A stretch of DNA of 64,000 nucleotides from Saccharopolyspora sp. NFXS83 (GCF_026241095.1 NZ_JAPFGB010000022.1:1-64000), one strand, 5' to 3'. Counted from the stretch's first letter, positions 1 to 8,700 are shown. Program-made: numbers and translations. Notes: generated from the sequence alone by a model not told the origin.

Positions 1-1
1 G

Positions 2-17
2 CTGAGGTTCCGCTACC
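2..17 (+). repeat. arm of a dispersed palindromic element (edge copy)
   Basis: The 16 bases CTGAGGTTCCGCTACC are identical to 16087-16102, the right arm of the 100-base structured element between the lldD-like and sialidase-like genes. Bases 22-32 also carry an ACCAGAGCAA motif found next to the other copy. The rest of this copy would lie outside the window. That it belongs to a repeat family is inference from two copies. Confidence 0.5.
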
Positions 18-84
18 CGGACACCAGAGCAAAAAGAGCCGTGGAAGCAATCACTGAAGAAGACCTTCCACCGCACCACACCAA

Positions 85-185
85 CCACACGCCCAAACCG
101 GGGAAGGCCCTAAGAACACCCCACACGCCAAGCCGAGCGAGACCCCAAACCAACCCACACGCCAAACCGAACCCGGCCTTAGAAC
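85..185. repeat. imperfect direct repeats, C/A-rich
   Basis: Bases 85-117 and 155-185 are two similar units: each begins CCACACGCC, continues with an AAACCG-type core and a GGCC, and ends in AGAAC. A shorter third unit lies at 121-137. Unit spacing is about 35 bases. Function unknown; the strand bias (almost no G on the plus strand) sets it apart from the surrounding DNA. Confidence 0.45.
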
Positions 186-265
186 CCAACAAACCCGGCG
201 ACCGAGGATCCAAGGTCACCGGGTTGATGGTGTAAGTGGGCTGTTGTCTGGGCTTTCGTCCAGGA

Positions 266-682
266 CTACTGCTCGAACCGCCTCCGGAAGCGTTCTTCCA
301 TCCGTTGGGTGAAGGATCCACGTTCCCGTGGTTCGGGCTTCTTCCGGTCGCCGCCGGATGAGCCTGCGCTTCCCTCCCCTTCGGATTCCGCTTCTTGGCT
401 GCCACCACGCATCGCGGACAGCACTAGTACTGCTCCGCCGAACATCACGAGGAAGCCGACCACGCTCACCACGGGGATATCGGCCGGTTTGACCGGTATC
501 ACCACGCCGAGCACCAGCAGGATCAACCCCAGCGCGAACACGGCGATGCCTTGCAGGCGACGCCGTCGCGACGGACGGTGCAACCGTCCACCGCGCACGG
601 TGGAGACGAACTTCGGATCCTCGGCGTAGAGCGCGCGCTCGATCTGGTCGAGCAGTCGCTGCTCGTGCTCGGAGAGTGGCAT
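266..682 (-). CDS. DUF3040 family membrane protein
   Basis: 138-residue protein. The N-terminus has the LSEHEQRLLDQIERAL...DPKF motif that defines the DUF3040 family of actinobacteria, followed by a basic stretch, two hydrophobic segments (about residues 47-64 and 71-91) and a charged Gly/Ser/Arg-rich tail. The ATG start is preceded by a strong GGAGGAG ribosome site. DUF3040 proteins are small inner-membrane proteins without a known biochemical role; in actinobacteria they often sit near mraZ and division genes. Here it is a single gene, with a 254-base gap before the neighbouring methyltransferase. Confidence 0.9.
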   Translation of the reverse strand: MPLSEHEQRLLDQIERALYAEDPKFVSTVRGGRLHRPSRRRRLQGIAVFALGLILLVLGVVIPVKPADIPVVSVVGFLVMFGGAVLVLSAMRGGSQEAESEGEGSAGSSGGDRKKPEPRERGSFTQRMEERFRRRFEQ

Positions 683-936
683 GGCTCCTCCTCCGGCACA
701 GGTAACTCAGTGGCGCCGGAGACTCGGAGGGCACACCTCCGAGTGGGAACCCGGCGAACGCTTGGGGGCGTCACCGTCGAGGATACGGTTCCCGCGACGC
801 CACGACTACCCGCAGGGGTCAGGTGACGGATGCAAGGTTGCCGACATCATCCCCTCGGATCAACCGAACGGCCCAGCACCTGGGATTCGACCCGTACTTC
901 CGTCCCGGTTCGCCGCTGCGCGTCGGGCCTCTCCGA

Positions 937-1662
937 TCACCCTGGGAGACGTCCGATCGCGTGCAGCCGGGTCGCGATGTCCCGCAGCGGCGGGGTGGCG
1001 GCGACCGCGCGTTCGAGTTCGGCGAGGGTGTCGGCGCCTTGCCCTTCGTGGACCGATCCGGGCACCAGGTCGGTGAACACGCCTTGCCCTTGCACCAGGT
1101 CCACGACGAGGCCCGCTTCCCGCATGCGCAGTGCGAGTTCGTCGCCGTCGAACCGGCGCAGCACGGTGTCCCCGTCGCCGTCGTGCCTGCCGTCGGGGTC
1201 GCGGAACACGTGCAGCGCGTCGGCGGGCCGTCCGGCCAGCGCTCGGGCCAGCACCGCCGCGTAGCGGTTGGACACCAGCACCGACACGGCGCCGCCGGGG
1301 GCGGTGGCGGCGACCAGCGAGGAGAGCGAGGCGGCCACGTCGTCGACGTATTCCAGCAGGCCGTGCCCGAGCACCAGGTCGGCGCCGCCGGGCGGCGCGA
1401 ACGCGTGGAGCGCTTCGGTGTCGCCCTGCAGCGCGGTGATCAGCTGCGCCACTCCGGCGTCGGCGGCGCGGCGTTGCAAGGTGGCCAGCGCGTTCGGACT
1501 GGGGTCGACGACGGTGACCTCGCAGCCCGCGGAAGCCAGCGGTACGGCCCAGACTCCGCTGCCGCCGCCGACGTCCAGGACGCGGGGCGGGCGTCCGTCC
1601 CGGCGCGCACGGGCCTCGGCGATCTCTTCTTCCAGCACCCGGTGGACGGCGTCGGATCTCAT
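937..1662 (-). CDS. class I SAM-dependent methyltransferase
   Basis: 241 residues. Glycine-rich SAM-binding motif I (VLDVGGGSG, about residues 27-35), an acidic motif II (VVDPSPNAL) and a later motif around LGHGLLEYVDD give a Rossmann-fold methyltransferase of the Methyltransf_11/UbiE type. No substrate can be read from the sequence. It is divergently placed from the ParA-like gene; such a methyltransferase next to this ParA/glycosylase pair recurs in actinobacteria, as I recall it, but the link is not explained. The ATG start leaves a normal N-terminal helix before motif I. Confidence 0.88.
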   Translation of the reverse strand: MRSDAVHRVLEEEIAEARARRDGRPPRVLDVGGGSGVWAVPLASAGCEVTVVDPSPNALATLQRRAADAGVAQLITALQGDTEALHAFAPPGGADLVLGHGLLEYVDDVAASLSSLVAATAPGGAVSVLVSNRYAAVLARALAGRPADALHVFRDPDGRHDGDGDTVLRRFDGDELALRMREAGLVVDLVQGQGVFTDLVPGSVHEGQGADTLAELERAVAATPPLRDIATRLHAIGRLPG

Positions 1663-1753
1663 GGGCAGCAGCGTAATGGCGGGTCAGACCGGGCGACGCA
1701 CCGGCGGGGCGGGACGCCGGGGCGCAGCAGCACACGAGATCGGGCCTGTTCCG

Positions 1754-1765
1754 TAGGCTACGGGC
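1754..1765 (+). promoter_or_regulatory. leaderless-type -10 box of the parA-like gene
   Basis: TAGGCT at 1754-1759 fits the actinobacterial -10 pattern TANNNT and ends six bases before the GTG at 1766. No ribosome site is seen, so transcription probably starts at or next to the start codon. No good -35 is seen. Confidence 0.5.
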
Positions 1766-2653
1766 GTGCAAACGGTGGCAGTGCTCAGCCTCAAGGGCGG
1801 TGTCGGGAAGACGACCGTGGTGCTCGGGCTCGCTTCGGCGGCCATGCGCCGCGGCGCGCGGACCTTGGTGGTCGATCTTGATCCGCAGTGCAACGCGACG
1901 GCCGCGCTGGAACCGGACGAGACCCGCCTCGGTCTCAGCGATGTCCTCGCCGACCCGCGGGCGGAGGTGGTGCGTTCGGCGGTCGCGCCCAGCGGGTGGG
2001 GCGAGGAGGTCGACGTCCTGGTCGGTTCGGAGGACGCCGAGCTCTACAACGGTGGTCCCGACGACGGCAAGGGCGGCTTGGCGAAGCTCACCGAGGCGTT
2101 GTCCGCGCTGGACTCGTTGATCGCCGAGGGGGAGCTGCCGTACCAGCTGGTGCTGCTGGACTGCCCGCCGTCGCTGGGCAGGTTGACCCGGTCGGCGTTG
2201 ATCGCCGCTGATCGCGCGCTGCTGGTCACCGAGCCGACGATCTTCGCGGTGTCCGGGGTGCAGCGCGCGTTCGAGGCGGTGCAGGCGGAGCGCGCGGCGA
2301 ACAACCCGCGGCTGCAACCGCTGGGCGTGGTGGTCAACCGGGTGCGACCGCGGTCGCACGAGCACCAGTTCCGCATCGAGGAGCTGCGGGAGATCTTCGG
2401 ACCGCTGGTGATGCCGGTGGCGTTGCCGGATCGGCTCGCGGTGCAGCAGGCGCAGGGCGCGTGCCTGCCGATCCACCAGTGGGGAACGCCAGGCGCCCGC
2501 GAGGTGGCGTTGGGCTTCAACCTGCTGCTGGCCCGCACGTTGCGCGCGGGGCGGCGCAGGCAGGGCACCGAGCCGGCGCTGGACGATTCGTTCGACGACG
2601 ATCCCGGCGATCACGACCCCGAGCTCGACGACGGGTCGCTGCCGGGGGCCTGA
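1766..2653 (+). CDS. ParA/MinD-like ATPase (orphan)
   Basis: 295 residues. Deviant Walker A KGGVGKTT (residues 10-17) with the signature first lysine, switch-like DLDPQCNAT, and a hydrophobic Walker B ending LLDCPPS identify a ParA/Soj ATPase. The C-terminus is an acidic Asp-rich tail. There is no parB or parS nearby, so this is not the chromosome-partition ParA, which normally lies near oriC; orphan ParAs place or segregate other cargo. The GTG start has a -10 box six bases upstream and no Shine-Dalgarno, so it is probably leaderless. Its TGA overlaps the ATG of the glycosylase gene (TGATG), implying translational coupling. Confidence 0.9.
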   Translation: MQTVAVLSLKGGVGKTTVVLGLASAAMRRGARTLVVDLDPQCNATAALEPDETRLGLSDVLADPRAEVVRSAVAPSGWGEEVDVLVGSEDAELYNGGPDDGKGGLAKLTEALSALDSLIAEGELPYQLVLLDCPPSLGRLTRSALIAADRALLVTEPTIFAVSGVQRAFEAVQAERAANNPRLQPLGVVVNRVRPRSHEHQFRIEELREIFGPLVMPVALPDRLAVQQAQGACLPIHQWGTPGAREVALGFNLLLARTLRAGRRRQGTEPALDDSFDDDPGDHDPELDDGSLPGA

Positions 2654-3423
2654 TGCCCGAGGGGGACACGGTGTTCCTGACCTGCCATCGCCTGCACCAG
2701 GCGTTGGCGGGGGAAGTGGTGCTGCGCGGCGAGTTCCGCCACCCGCGGCTGGCCGAGGTGGACGTGACCGGCCGGACGGTGCGCGAGGTGCGCCCGGTGG
2801 GCAAGCACTTGCTGGTGCGCTTCGAGGACGGCTGGACGTTGCACAGCCACCTGCGCATGGAGGGCGCCTGGCACTTGTATCCGCCGGGAGCCCGGTGGCG
2901 GCGCCCGGCGCACCAGGTCCGCGCGGTGCTCACCGTGGCGCGGCGCAGCGCGGTGGGTTTCGAGCTGCACGAGCTGCGCTGGATCCGCACGGCGGACGAG
3001 GGCGAGCTCGTCGGGCACCTGGGGCCGGATCTGCTGGCCGAGGGGTGGGACGCGGCGTCGCACGCCGAAGCGGTGCGCCGTCTCACCGCGGATCCCGCCC
3101 GTGAGATCGGTGCGGCGCTGCTGGATCAGGCGGTGCTGGCGGGTTTGGGCAACATCTACCGCACCGAGGTGTGCTTCTTGCTGCGGCGGGCGCCGTCGAC
3201 GCCGGTGGCCGAGATCGACGCGGACCGGGCGGTGTTGCTGAGCCGCCGCCTGCTGCTGCGCAACGCCTGGAACCCGGAGCAGTCCACCACCGGCGATCCG
3301 CGCCGCGACGCCCGCCACTGGGTGTACGGCCGCCGCCGCTGCCTGCGCTGCGGCGGCGCGGTGACCCTTGACGCGCGCCCCGGCGACCGGATCACCTACC
3401 ACTGCCCGCACTGCCAGCCTTGA
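2653..3423 (+). CDS. nei2: Fpg/Nei family DNA glycosylase, Nei2 type
   Basis: 256 residues. Begins MPEGDT: after Met removal Pro2 is the catalytic nucleophile and Glu3 the acid of Fpg/Nei enzymes, which excise oxidised bases and nick the abasic site (bifunctional AP lyase). The central H2TH region (LLDQAVLAGLGNIYRTEVCF) is typical, and the C-terminus is a zinc finger with CLRC and CPHC pairs. Closest in character to actinobacterial Nei2 (endonuclease VIII-like). The ATG overlaps the upstream parA-like stop, and only this start leaves Pro at position 2, which decides the start. Base-excision repair, cytoplasm. Confidence 0.95.
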   Translation: MPEGDTVFLTCHRLHQALAGEVVLRGEFRHPRLAEVDVTGRTVREVRPVGKHLLVRFEDGWTLHSHLRMEGAWHLYPPGARWRRPAHQVRAVLTVARRSAVGFELHELRWIRTADEGELVGHLGPDLLAEGWDAASHAEAVRRLTADPAREIGAALLDQAVLAGLGNIYRTEVCFLLRRAPSTPVAEIDADRAVLLSRRLLLRNAWNPEQSTTGDPRRDARHWVYGRRRCLRCGGAVTLDARPGDRITYHCPHCQP

Positions 3424-3472
3424 TGCCCGGACCGGCCGTTCTCGCACCCGGGCACTCGAGCGAGGAGGGACG

Positions 3473-4750
3473 TCACGCCTCGCGGTGGGCTGAGACGGCG
3501 TCGGCCAGGCCGCGCAGCACGGGGTAGACGAGCACGATGCCGATGGAGCCCCACACGAGTCCGGTCAGGCGCAGCGCCCCCAGCGACAGCGTCAGGTCGC
3601 CGACTCCGGCGACGAGGGCGGTGCCGAGCACGGTGAGGTTGACGGGATCGGCGAAGTCCACGCCCGCTTCGCTCCAGATCCGCACCCCGACCAGCGCGAG
3701 CACGCCGACGACGACGAACAGCGCTCCGCCGAACACGCCCAGCGGCATGGTGCTGATCAGCGCGCTCAGCTTGGGGCAGAACGCGAGGAGCACGGCGCCG
3801 ACGGCGGCGATCATGCACGCCGCGGTCGAGTACACCCGCGCCGCGGCCATCACCCCCACGTTCGGGGCGTTGCTGCTGAGCGCGGAGCCGCCACCGGCGC
3901 CGGCCAGGGTGGTGGCGAGGCCGCCGCCGATGAGCGCGTCGCCGACTTGGCCGTCCAGGTTCCGCCCGCTCATCGCGGCCACGGCTTTGACGTTGCCGAC
4001 GAGTTCGGCGAGCACCACCAGCACCATGGGCGCCACGAACGGCACCGCGGACAGGTGCAGCTGCGGGGTGACGAACTCGGGCAGCCCGAACCAGGGTGCG
4101 CGGGCGACGGCGTCGAGGCGGGCCGGGTCGACCTGGCCGAGCAGCGCGGCGCAGATCCAGCCGCCGAGCACGCCCAGCAGCACGGCGAGCCGCCTCGGCA
4201 TCCCGCGGCTGAGCACGGTCGCGAGCACCACGATCACCAGGGTGATGGCCGCGGGCACCGGCTGGACACCGAACGAGGACACGGCTTGCGGTGCGAGGCT
4301 CAACCCGATCATCAGCACGATGCCCCCGGTGACGACCGGGGGCATCGCAGTTTCCAGCAGGCGCACGCCGAGCGCTTTGACCGCCACTCCGAAGGTGAAC
4401 ACGACGAGGCCCACCATCATGATCGCGCCGAGCAGCGCGCCTTGACCGGCGCCGCCGTGGTCGACGGCGGCGCCCATCGGCACCACGAACGCCACGGAGG
4501 CGCCCAGGTAGGCGGGGACCCGGTTGCGGGTGATGAGCAGGAACAGCAAGGTGCCGAGGCCGGAGAGCAGCAGCGTCGTCGAGGCGGGGAATCCGGTCAG
4601 CAGCGGCACGAGCATGGTGGTGCCGAACATGGCGATCAGGTGTTGCAGGCCGAACCCGACTGTCAGCGGCCAGCTGAGCCGTTCACCGGACCCCACGACC
4701 GCTTCGTCCACCAGCTGACGACCGTCGCCGTGCACGGTCCACAACGCCAC
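3473..4750 (-). CDS. NCS2 family nucleobase permease (uracil/xanthine type)
   Basis: About 425 residues with roughly 14 hydrophobic segments; the NCS2 (UraA/SLC23) fold is indicated by the early GLQHLIAMFG motif, the PVVTGGIVLMIGLSL segment and a later GLATTLAGAGGGSALSSNAPNVGVM stretch that follows the family's substrate-site pattern. It imports uracil or a related base with a cation. I chose the GTG at 4750 because GGAGG lies five bases before it; a GTG at 4792 would add 14 residues but has no ribosome site. It is separated from pspM by 175 bases and looks monocistronic. Confidence 0.88.
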   Translation of the reverse strand: MALWTVHGDGRQLVDEAVVGSGERLSWPLTVGFGLQHLIAMFGTTMLVPLLTGFPASTTLLLSGLGTLLFLLITRNRVPAYLGASVAFVVPMGAAVDHGGAGQGALLGAIMMVGLVVFTFGVAVKALGVRLLETAMPPVVTGGIVLMIGLSLAPQAVSSFGVQPVPAAITLVIVVLATVLSRGMPRRLAVLLGVLGGWICAALLGQVDPARLDAVARAPWFGLPEFVTPQLHLSAVPFVAPMVLVVLAELVGNVKAVAAMSGRNLDGQVGDALIGGGLATTLAGAGGGSALSSNAPNVGVMAAARVYSTAACMIAAVGAVLLAFCPKLSALISTMPLGVFGGALFVVVGVLALVGVRIWSEAGVDFADPVNLTVLGTALVAGVGDLTLSLGALRLTGLVWGSIGIVLVYPVLRGLADAVSAHREA

Positions 4751-4925
4751 ATTGCCCTCCCCGACTTTCCCCTCCCCGGGGAACGTTGCCACGTAACGTA
4801 GCGACAGTGGGAAGATTACTATTCGGCATCACATAATCAACCCGTCATGGGCTCATTCGAGTGAAAAATGAATCACGCGTGCTGACGTGGAGTCATCAGG
4901 GCGTCGTGCTTGACCGGTGCTTTCG

Positions 4926-5765
4926 TCACTGGCGGGACGAGTCCGCGGAACCCGCGGTGCCGCTCGCCCAGCCCAGCTCGTGCAACGCGGTGGCGAGCCC
5001 GGCCAACCGGTCCGTGGCGTCCTGCACCGCGTGGCGCTGCTCCGGTGCCCCGCTGGCCGCGACCGCTCGACCCGCGGCGGCGACCAGGTAGCGGTATCCC
5101 TCGATGCCTTCGTCGAGTTCGTCGCGCAGGCGCTTCGCGTCGGCGCGCAGCTCGTCCTGCTCGGTCGCGGGCACGTGCGGCAGCGCCGCCTCCACCGCCT
5201 GCAACCGGGACGCGACCTCGCGCAGCGCCGTCGCCGCCCGGTTCGCGGTGACGCGAGCGTCCTCGGCTTCGCCGAAGCCGTCCACGGTGAGCTGCGTCAA
5301 CGCCTGGTGCATGCTCTGCTCGGCGTCGCGCAGCAACCGCATGGGTTCGCGCGCCCGCGAGCCGCTCGGCGGCAGTTCCACGGGTTCGGGCGCCGGTTCC
5401 GGCAGCGGCGTCTTGAGCAGCCGCCGGTAGCGCCGCCACTCGGCGAACGAACCGAACGCCGCCGCGACGGCGACACCGCCGAGGCCGAACGCGGCGACGT
5501 CGAGCGAGGTCTCCAGCACGCCCGGAGCCACCGGGATGCCGAACTGGTGCGGCGCGAACGACACGTACGCGCCGGCACCGAGTCCACCCGTGCTCACCGC
5601 CCCGGCGGTGGCGTTCTGCCGTGCGCGCTTGCGCTTGCGCAGCAGCCGCGCACGAGGATCCCGCCACTGGGCGAGCTTGCGGCGGACCTGACCGACGACG
5701 GGGCCGCGCAGCTCACGCAGCGCGGCCTCGCCCCATTCCGCAAGTTCGTTCTTCCGCGGCGGCAT
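4926..5765 (-). CDS. pspM: phage shock envelope stress protein PspM
   Basis: 279 residues, similar in layout to the mycobacterial membrane protein Rv2743c (PspM): a basic N-terminal region rich in KRKRAR, two membrane segments around residues 52-105 separated by a short loop, then a long alpha-helical Glu/Ala/Arg-rich cytoplasmic part (about 140-270). In mycobacteria PspM works with PspA and PspN against cell-envelope stress. It lies 12 bases downstream of pspA on the same strand, so the two are very probably one transcript. The C-terminal half is coiled-coil-like. Assignment rests on composition, topology and context. Confidence 0.82.
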   Translation of the reverse strand: MPPRKNELAEWGEAALRELRGPVVGQVRRKLAQWRDPRARLLRKRKRARQNATAGAVSTGGLGAGAYVSFAPHQFGIPVAPGVLETSLDVAAFGLGGVAVAAAFGSFAEWRRYRRLLKTPLPEPAPEPVELPPSGSRAREPMRLLRDAEQSMHQALTQLTVDGFGEAEDARVTANRAATALREVASRLQAVEAALPHVPATEQDELRADAKRLRDELDEGIEGYRYLVAAAGRAVAASGAPEQRHAVQDATDRLAGLATALHELGWASGTAGSADSSRQ

Positions 5766-5777
5766 CGTCTTGGCCGA

Positions 5778-6599
5778 TCAGGCCTGGCCGGTCTGCGGGT
5801 TCTGCTGCTGTTGCGGGCGGGTGGCCGGCTCGGCCACGTCCCCGCTCGCCTGCTGTCCCCCGGTGACCTGTTGCTGGCCGCCGCCCATCGAGGCGCGCAG
5901 CTGCTCCAGCCGGTTCGCGCCAGCGGCGTCGACGGAGGCCTGCTGGACCTCCATCATCCGGCCCTGCACGCTGTTCTGCGCCAGCTCCGCCTCACCGAGC
6001 GCGGTCGAGTAGCGCTTCTCGATCTTGTCGCGGACCTCGTCCAGCGACGGCGTGGTGCCGGGCGCGGCCATGTCGCTCATCTGCTTGAGCGAGTTGGACG
6101 CCTGCTCCTGCATCTTCGCCTGCTCCAGCTGGCTGAGCAGCTTCGTGCGCTCGGCGATCTTCTGCTGCAGCATCTGGGAGTTGCGCTCGACGGCCTGCTT
6201 GGCCTGCTCAGCGGACTGCAGCGACTGGTCGTGCAGCGACTTGAGGTCTTCCACCCCCTGCTCGGCGGTGACGAGCTGGCTCGCCAGCTGGCTGGCGGTC
6301 TCCTCGTACTTCTGCGCCTTGGTGACGTCGCCTTCGGCGCGCGCCTGGTCGGCCATCACCAGGGCCTGCCTGGCCGAGGACTGCAGCTTCTCGACTTCGC
6401 CGAGCTGGCGGTTGAGCTTCATCTCCAGCTGCCGCTGGTTGCCGATCACCGAGGCCGCCTGCTGGGAGAGTGCCTGGTGCTGGCGCTGCGCATCCTCGAT
6501 GGCCTGCTGGATCTGCACCTTCGGGTCGGCGTTCTCGTCGATCTTCGACGAGAACGACGCCATCAGGTACTTCCAGAACTTCACGAACGGATTGGCCAT
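5778..6599 (-). CDS. pspA: PspA/IM30 membrane-stress protein
   Basis: 273 residues. Starts [26 protein letters not shown], the amphipathic helix that binds stressed membranes, followed by the long coiled-coil IM30 core (residues 25-220: [37 protein letters not shown]). PspA assembles rods or rings that protect leaking membranes (ESCRT-III-like fold). The last 40 residues are Gln-rich and disordered, absent from enterobacterial PspA. The start follows a GGAGGAG stretch directly. Forms a two-gene unit with pspM; clgR lies upstream but behind its own terminator-like hairpin. Confidence 0.97.
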   Translation of the reverse strand: MANPFVKFWKYLMASFSSKIDENADPKVQIQQAIEDAQRQHQALSQQAASVIGNQRQLEMKLNRQLGEVEKLQSSARQALVMADQARAEGDVTKAQKYEETASQLASQLVTAEQGVEDLKSLHDQSLQSAEQAKQAVERNSQMLQQKIAERTKLLSQLEQAKMQEQASNSLKQMSDMAAPGTTPSLDEVRDKIEKRYSTALGEAELAQNSVQGRMMEVQQASVDAAGANRLEQLRASMGGGQQQVTGGQQASGDVAEPATRPQQQQNPQTGQA

Positions 6600-6920
6600 C
6601 TCCTCCGCCTGCCTTCTCTCCTGCCGGTGCTGCCCGTGCGCGTTGTGCGACCGCCGCGAACCTCGACCCGACGCCTGAGGTCCGGCGCGGAGCCGGCTTC
6701 AGCCACGTCGTGTCCTGTCCTCATGATGCCGCCGCACCCATCGTGTCAGGGCGCGGTGTCCGGTTCCACCAGGATGCGTAGATCTCCGGGAAATTCCCCC
6801 AGGGACCACGAACGGTCACGACATGATCGAACCAGCACCGCCACCCGAGCTTTCGCCCGGGTGGCGGCCACGGTCCGCACGGTCCACCTGATCAACGCGG
6901 CGGAGCCCCGCAAGGTTCCT
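6600..6920. other. intergenic region between clgR and pspA
   Basis: No coding sequence is supported. It contains the clgR terminator hairpin (6839-6866) and, between about 6600 and 6838, must hold the promoter of pspA-pspM. I could not pick a confident -10/-35 pair or a ClgR box by eye. Confidence 0.6.
6839..6866 (-). terminator. hairpin downstream of clgR
   Basis: Nine-base perfect stem (6839-6847 with 6858-6866, CGCCACCCG/CGGGTGGCG) and a ten-base loop, 55 bases beyond the clgR stop. There is no clear U tract, as usual for actinobacterial terminators. It would separate clgR from pspA transcription. Confidence 0.55.
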
Positions 6921-7412
6921 TCAGGCTGCGACCACCACGCCGCCGGAGCTGCGCAGCGGCGGGCTGATCCGCTGGCTGAGCACCGGCTGCAACCGGTGTT
7001 CCTCGGTGAGGTCTTCGCTGGAGAGCTGCGCGTCGATTCCCGCTGCCTCGGTGTCGGCGAAGTCGGCGCCGGACAGGTCGGCCTCGCTGAGGTCGGCCCC
7101 CATCAGGCTCGGCACCAGGCGACCACCGTCGAAGTCCGCGGTCCGCTGCTCGACCATCGCCGCAGCGAGCACGGAGCCCGAGCCGTCGAGATCACCGGCG
7201 ACCGTGACCAGCAGTTCCGGCAGTGGCAGGTCCAGCGCGCCGCAGATCGAGGACAGCAGCTCGCTCGACGCCTCCTTGCGCCCCCGTTCCACCTCGGAGA
7301 GGTAGCCGAGGCTCACCCGGGCGGCGCGCGAGACGTCTCGCAGCGTACGAGACTGAGCGGTCCGGGCGCGGCGCAGCCTTTCACCGACTGCTTCCCGCAA
7401 CAACACGGTCAT
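6921..7412 (-). CDS. clgR: ClgR-type XRE regulator of Clp protease and psp genes
   Basis: 163 residues. The N-terminal helix-turn-helix (residues 7-66) carries the ClgR hallmark [20 protein letters not shown]. ClgR activates clpP, clpC and the psp genes in actinobacteria. The C-terminus is VVVAA; terminal Ala-Ala is the ClpP degradation signal known for ClgR and PopR in Streptomyces, which suggests the same feedback turnover. Residues 105-118 ([14 protein letters not shown]) read like pentapeptide repeats (A-D-L-x-x), which are absent from M. tuberculosis ClgR as I recall it. ATG start with GGAGGGAG upstream. Monocistronic by the downstream hairpin. Confidence 0.92.
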   Translation of the reverse strand: MTVLLREAVGERLRRARTAQSRTLRDVSRAARVSLGYLSEVERGRKEASSELLSSICGALDLPLPELLVTVAGDLDGSGSVLAAAMVEQRTADFDGGRLVPSLMGADLSEADLSGADFADTEAAGIDAQLSSEDLTEEHRLQPVLSQRISPPLRSSGGVVVAA

Positions 7413-7600
7413 CGCGCGCCTCCCTCCTTCGTCGCTTACATCGTGCGCTACGCGTCAACGCCCCCTACGTTACTCATCGCGACGCGGTTTACGAGAGCGA
7501 TCACCCTCTAATCCGCCGAGGGCGAACGTCCCCGCTCCGGCGCGCAAGCGCGAATCGTTGACGATTCCGCAGCACTGGGCCGTCTGGGCACTCCGCAACC

Positions 7601-8077
7601 TCAACGAAGAATCGTGGCGAAGTGTTCCAACGCCACTCGAACGGCCGCCGTCCGCACGGCCGCGCGATCACCGTCGAGCCGCGTGGAGAGCACGGTCGTG
7701 CCGGTCGCTCCCGCGAATCCCAGGTGCACGGTGCCCGGCGCGGCCCCGTCCTGCGGGTCTGGCCCTGCCACCCCGGTCAAGCCCACTCCCCAGGTAGCGC
7801 CGCAGCGGTCGCGCGCTCCGGCCGCGAGCTGTTCGGCCACCTTCGGCTGCACCGCGCCACCGGTCGCCAGCAGCGCGGGGTCGACCCCGGCGAGGTCGGC
7901 CTTCAGGTCGGTGGCGTAGACGATCAGACCGCCGCGCACCACGGCGCTGGCGCCGGGCACGTCGGTCAGCGCCACCGCCAGCAGTCCCGCGGTCAGCGAT
8001 TCGGCCGTGGCCACGGTCTCGCCGCGGCGGCGCAGCAGCTCCAGCACGTCCGCCGCGCCGGCGGGCGAGTCGTTCAC
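7601..8077 (-). CDS. CinA C-terminal family protein (nicotinamide-nucleotide amidase type)
   Basis: 158 residues, the length of a stand-alone CinA C-terminal domain (PncC, YgaD). Motifs TAESLTAGLLAVALTDVPGAS, GGLIVYA and GLTGVAGPDP are characteristic. PncC deamidates nicotinamide mononucleotide to nicotinate mononucleotide in the NAD salvage cycle. The GTG start overlaps the pgsA stop (GTGA), so it is the third gene of the rimO-pgsA-cinA unit, a conserved actinobacterial order that in many bacteria leads on to recA. Here the next gene downstream is absent; clgR is 188 bases away. Confidence 0.93.
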   Translation of the reverse strand: MNDSPAGAADVLELLRRRGETVATAESLTAGLLAVALTDVPGASAVVRGGLIVYATDLKADLAGVDPALLATGGAVQPKVAEQLAAGARDRCGATWGVGLTGVAGPDPQDGAAPGTVHLGFAGATGTTVLSTRLDGDRAAVRTAAVRVALEHFATILR

Positions 8078-8700
8078 GAGCGCGTCGCCGTCGTCCGGCG
8101 ACCACGCGCCCGCAGCCGCACGGCTTGCACCACGTAATCCACTCCGGTCACCACGGTGACCAGCACCGCGGCCCCCATCACGATCCAGCGCACCGGTTCG
8201 ATCAGCCCGCCGAGCGGCACCAGGTACGCGGTGATCGCGATGGCTTGCAGCAGGGTCTTGAGCTTCCCGCCGCGGCTGGCGGGGATCACGCCGTGGCGGA
8301 TCACCCAGAACCGCAGCAGTGTGACGAACAGCTCACGCGCGATGATCAGCAGCGTGACCCACCACGGCAGGTCGCCGACCACGCTGAGGCCGATCAGCGC
8401 GGCCCCGGTCAGCGCCTTGTCCGCGATCGGGTCGGCGATCTTGCCGAAGTCGGTGATCAGGCCGCGCTTGCGGGCGAGCTCTCCGTCGATGCGATCGGTG
8501 ATGGCGGCGACCAGGAACACGACGACCGCGGCCCACCGCCACAGCGGCTGATGCCCGTCCTCCCACAGCAGCGCCACCAGGAACACCGGTACCAGTGCGA
8601 GGCGGGAGACGGTCAGCACGTTGGCGATGTTCAGCAGCGGCACCTGGCGGGGCTCCCCGCTTTGGGCGGATGATCCCGAGGCCGCGCCTTCGGTCGTCAT
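8074..8700 (-). CDS. pgsA: CDP-diacylglycerol-glycerol-3-phosphate 3-phosphatidyltransferase
   Basis: 208 residues with about five membrane segments. It carries the CDP-alcohol phosphotransferase signature D-x2-D-G-x2-A-R-x8-G-x3-D-x3-D, visible as DRIDGELAR followed by G...D...D around residues 66-91. The enzyme makes phosphatidylglycerophosphate, the precursor of phosphatidylglycerol and cardiolipin. ATG start overlaps the rimO stop (ATGA) and its own stop overlaps cinA (GTGA), so all three are translationally coupled. The N-terminal 20 residues are a Ser/Gly-rich extension. Confidence 0.95.
   Translation of the reverse strand: MTTEGAASGSSAQSGEPRQVPLLNIANVLTVSRLALVPVFLVALLWEDGHQPLWRWAAVVVFLVAAITDRIDGELARKRGLITDFGKIADPIADKALTGAALIGLSVVGDLPWWVTLLIIARELFVTLLRFWVIRHGVIPASRGGKLKTLLQAIAITAYLVPLGGLIEPVRWIVMGAAVLVTVVTGVDYVVQAVRLRARGRRTTATRS

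Larger units (their letters stand above)
1..265. other. gene-free left edge
   Basis: No convincing gene lies before the DUF3040 stop. The plus strand is strikingly C/A-rich and G-poor between about 60 and 190 and holds imperfect direct repeats of a CCACACGCC(A/C)AA core (85-117, 121-137, 155-185). The first 17 bases match the arm of the structured element at 15999-16098. The short frames across this stretch have no protein-like composition. Probably the downstream region of the DUF3040 gene plus the end of a dispersed repeat. Confidence 0.5.

Noticed and set aside
4917-7511. Long plus-strand open frame opposite pspM, pspA and clgR
   Set aside because: The minus-strand genes are clearly homologous to known families; the plus frame has Leu/Arg/Gly-rich composition only.
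7552-7567. Seven-base hairpin GAATCGT/ACGATTC downstream of cinA
   Set aside because: The loop is only two bases, too tight for a stable terminator; left out of the feature list.
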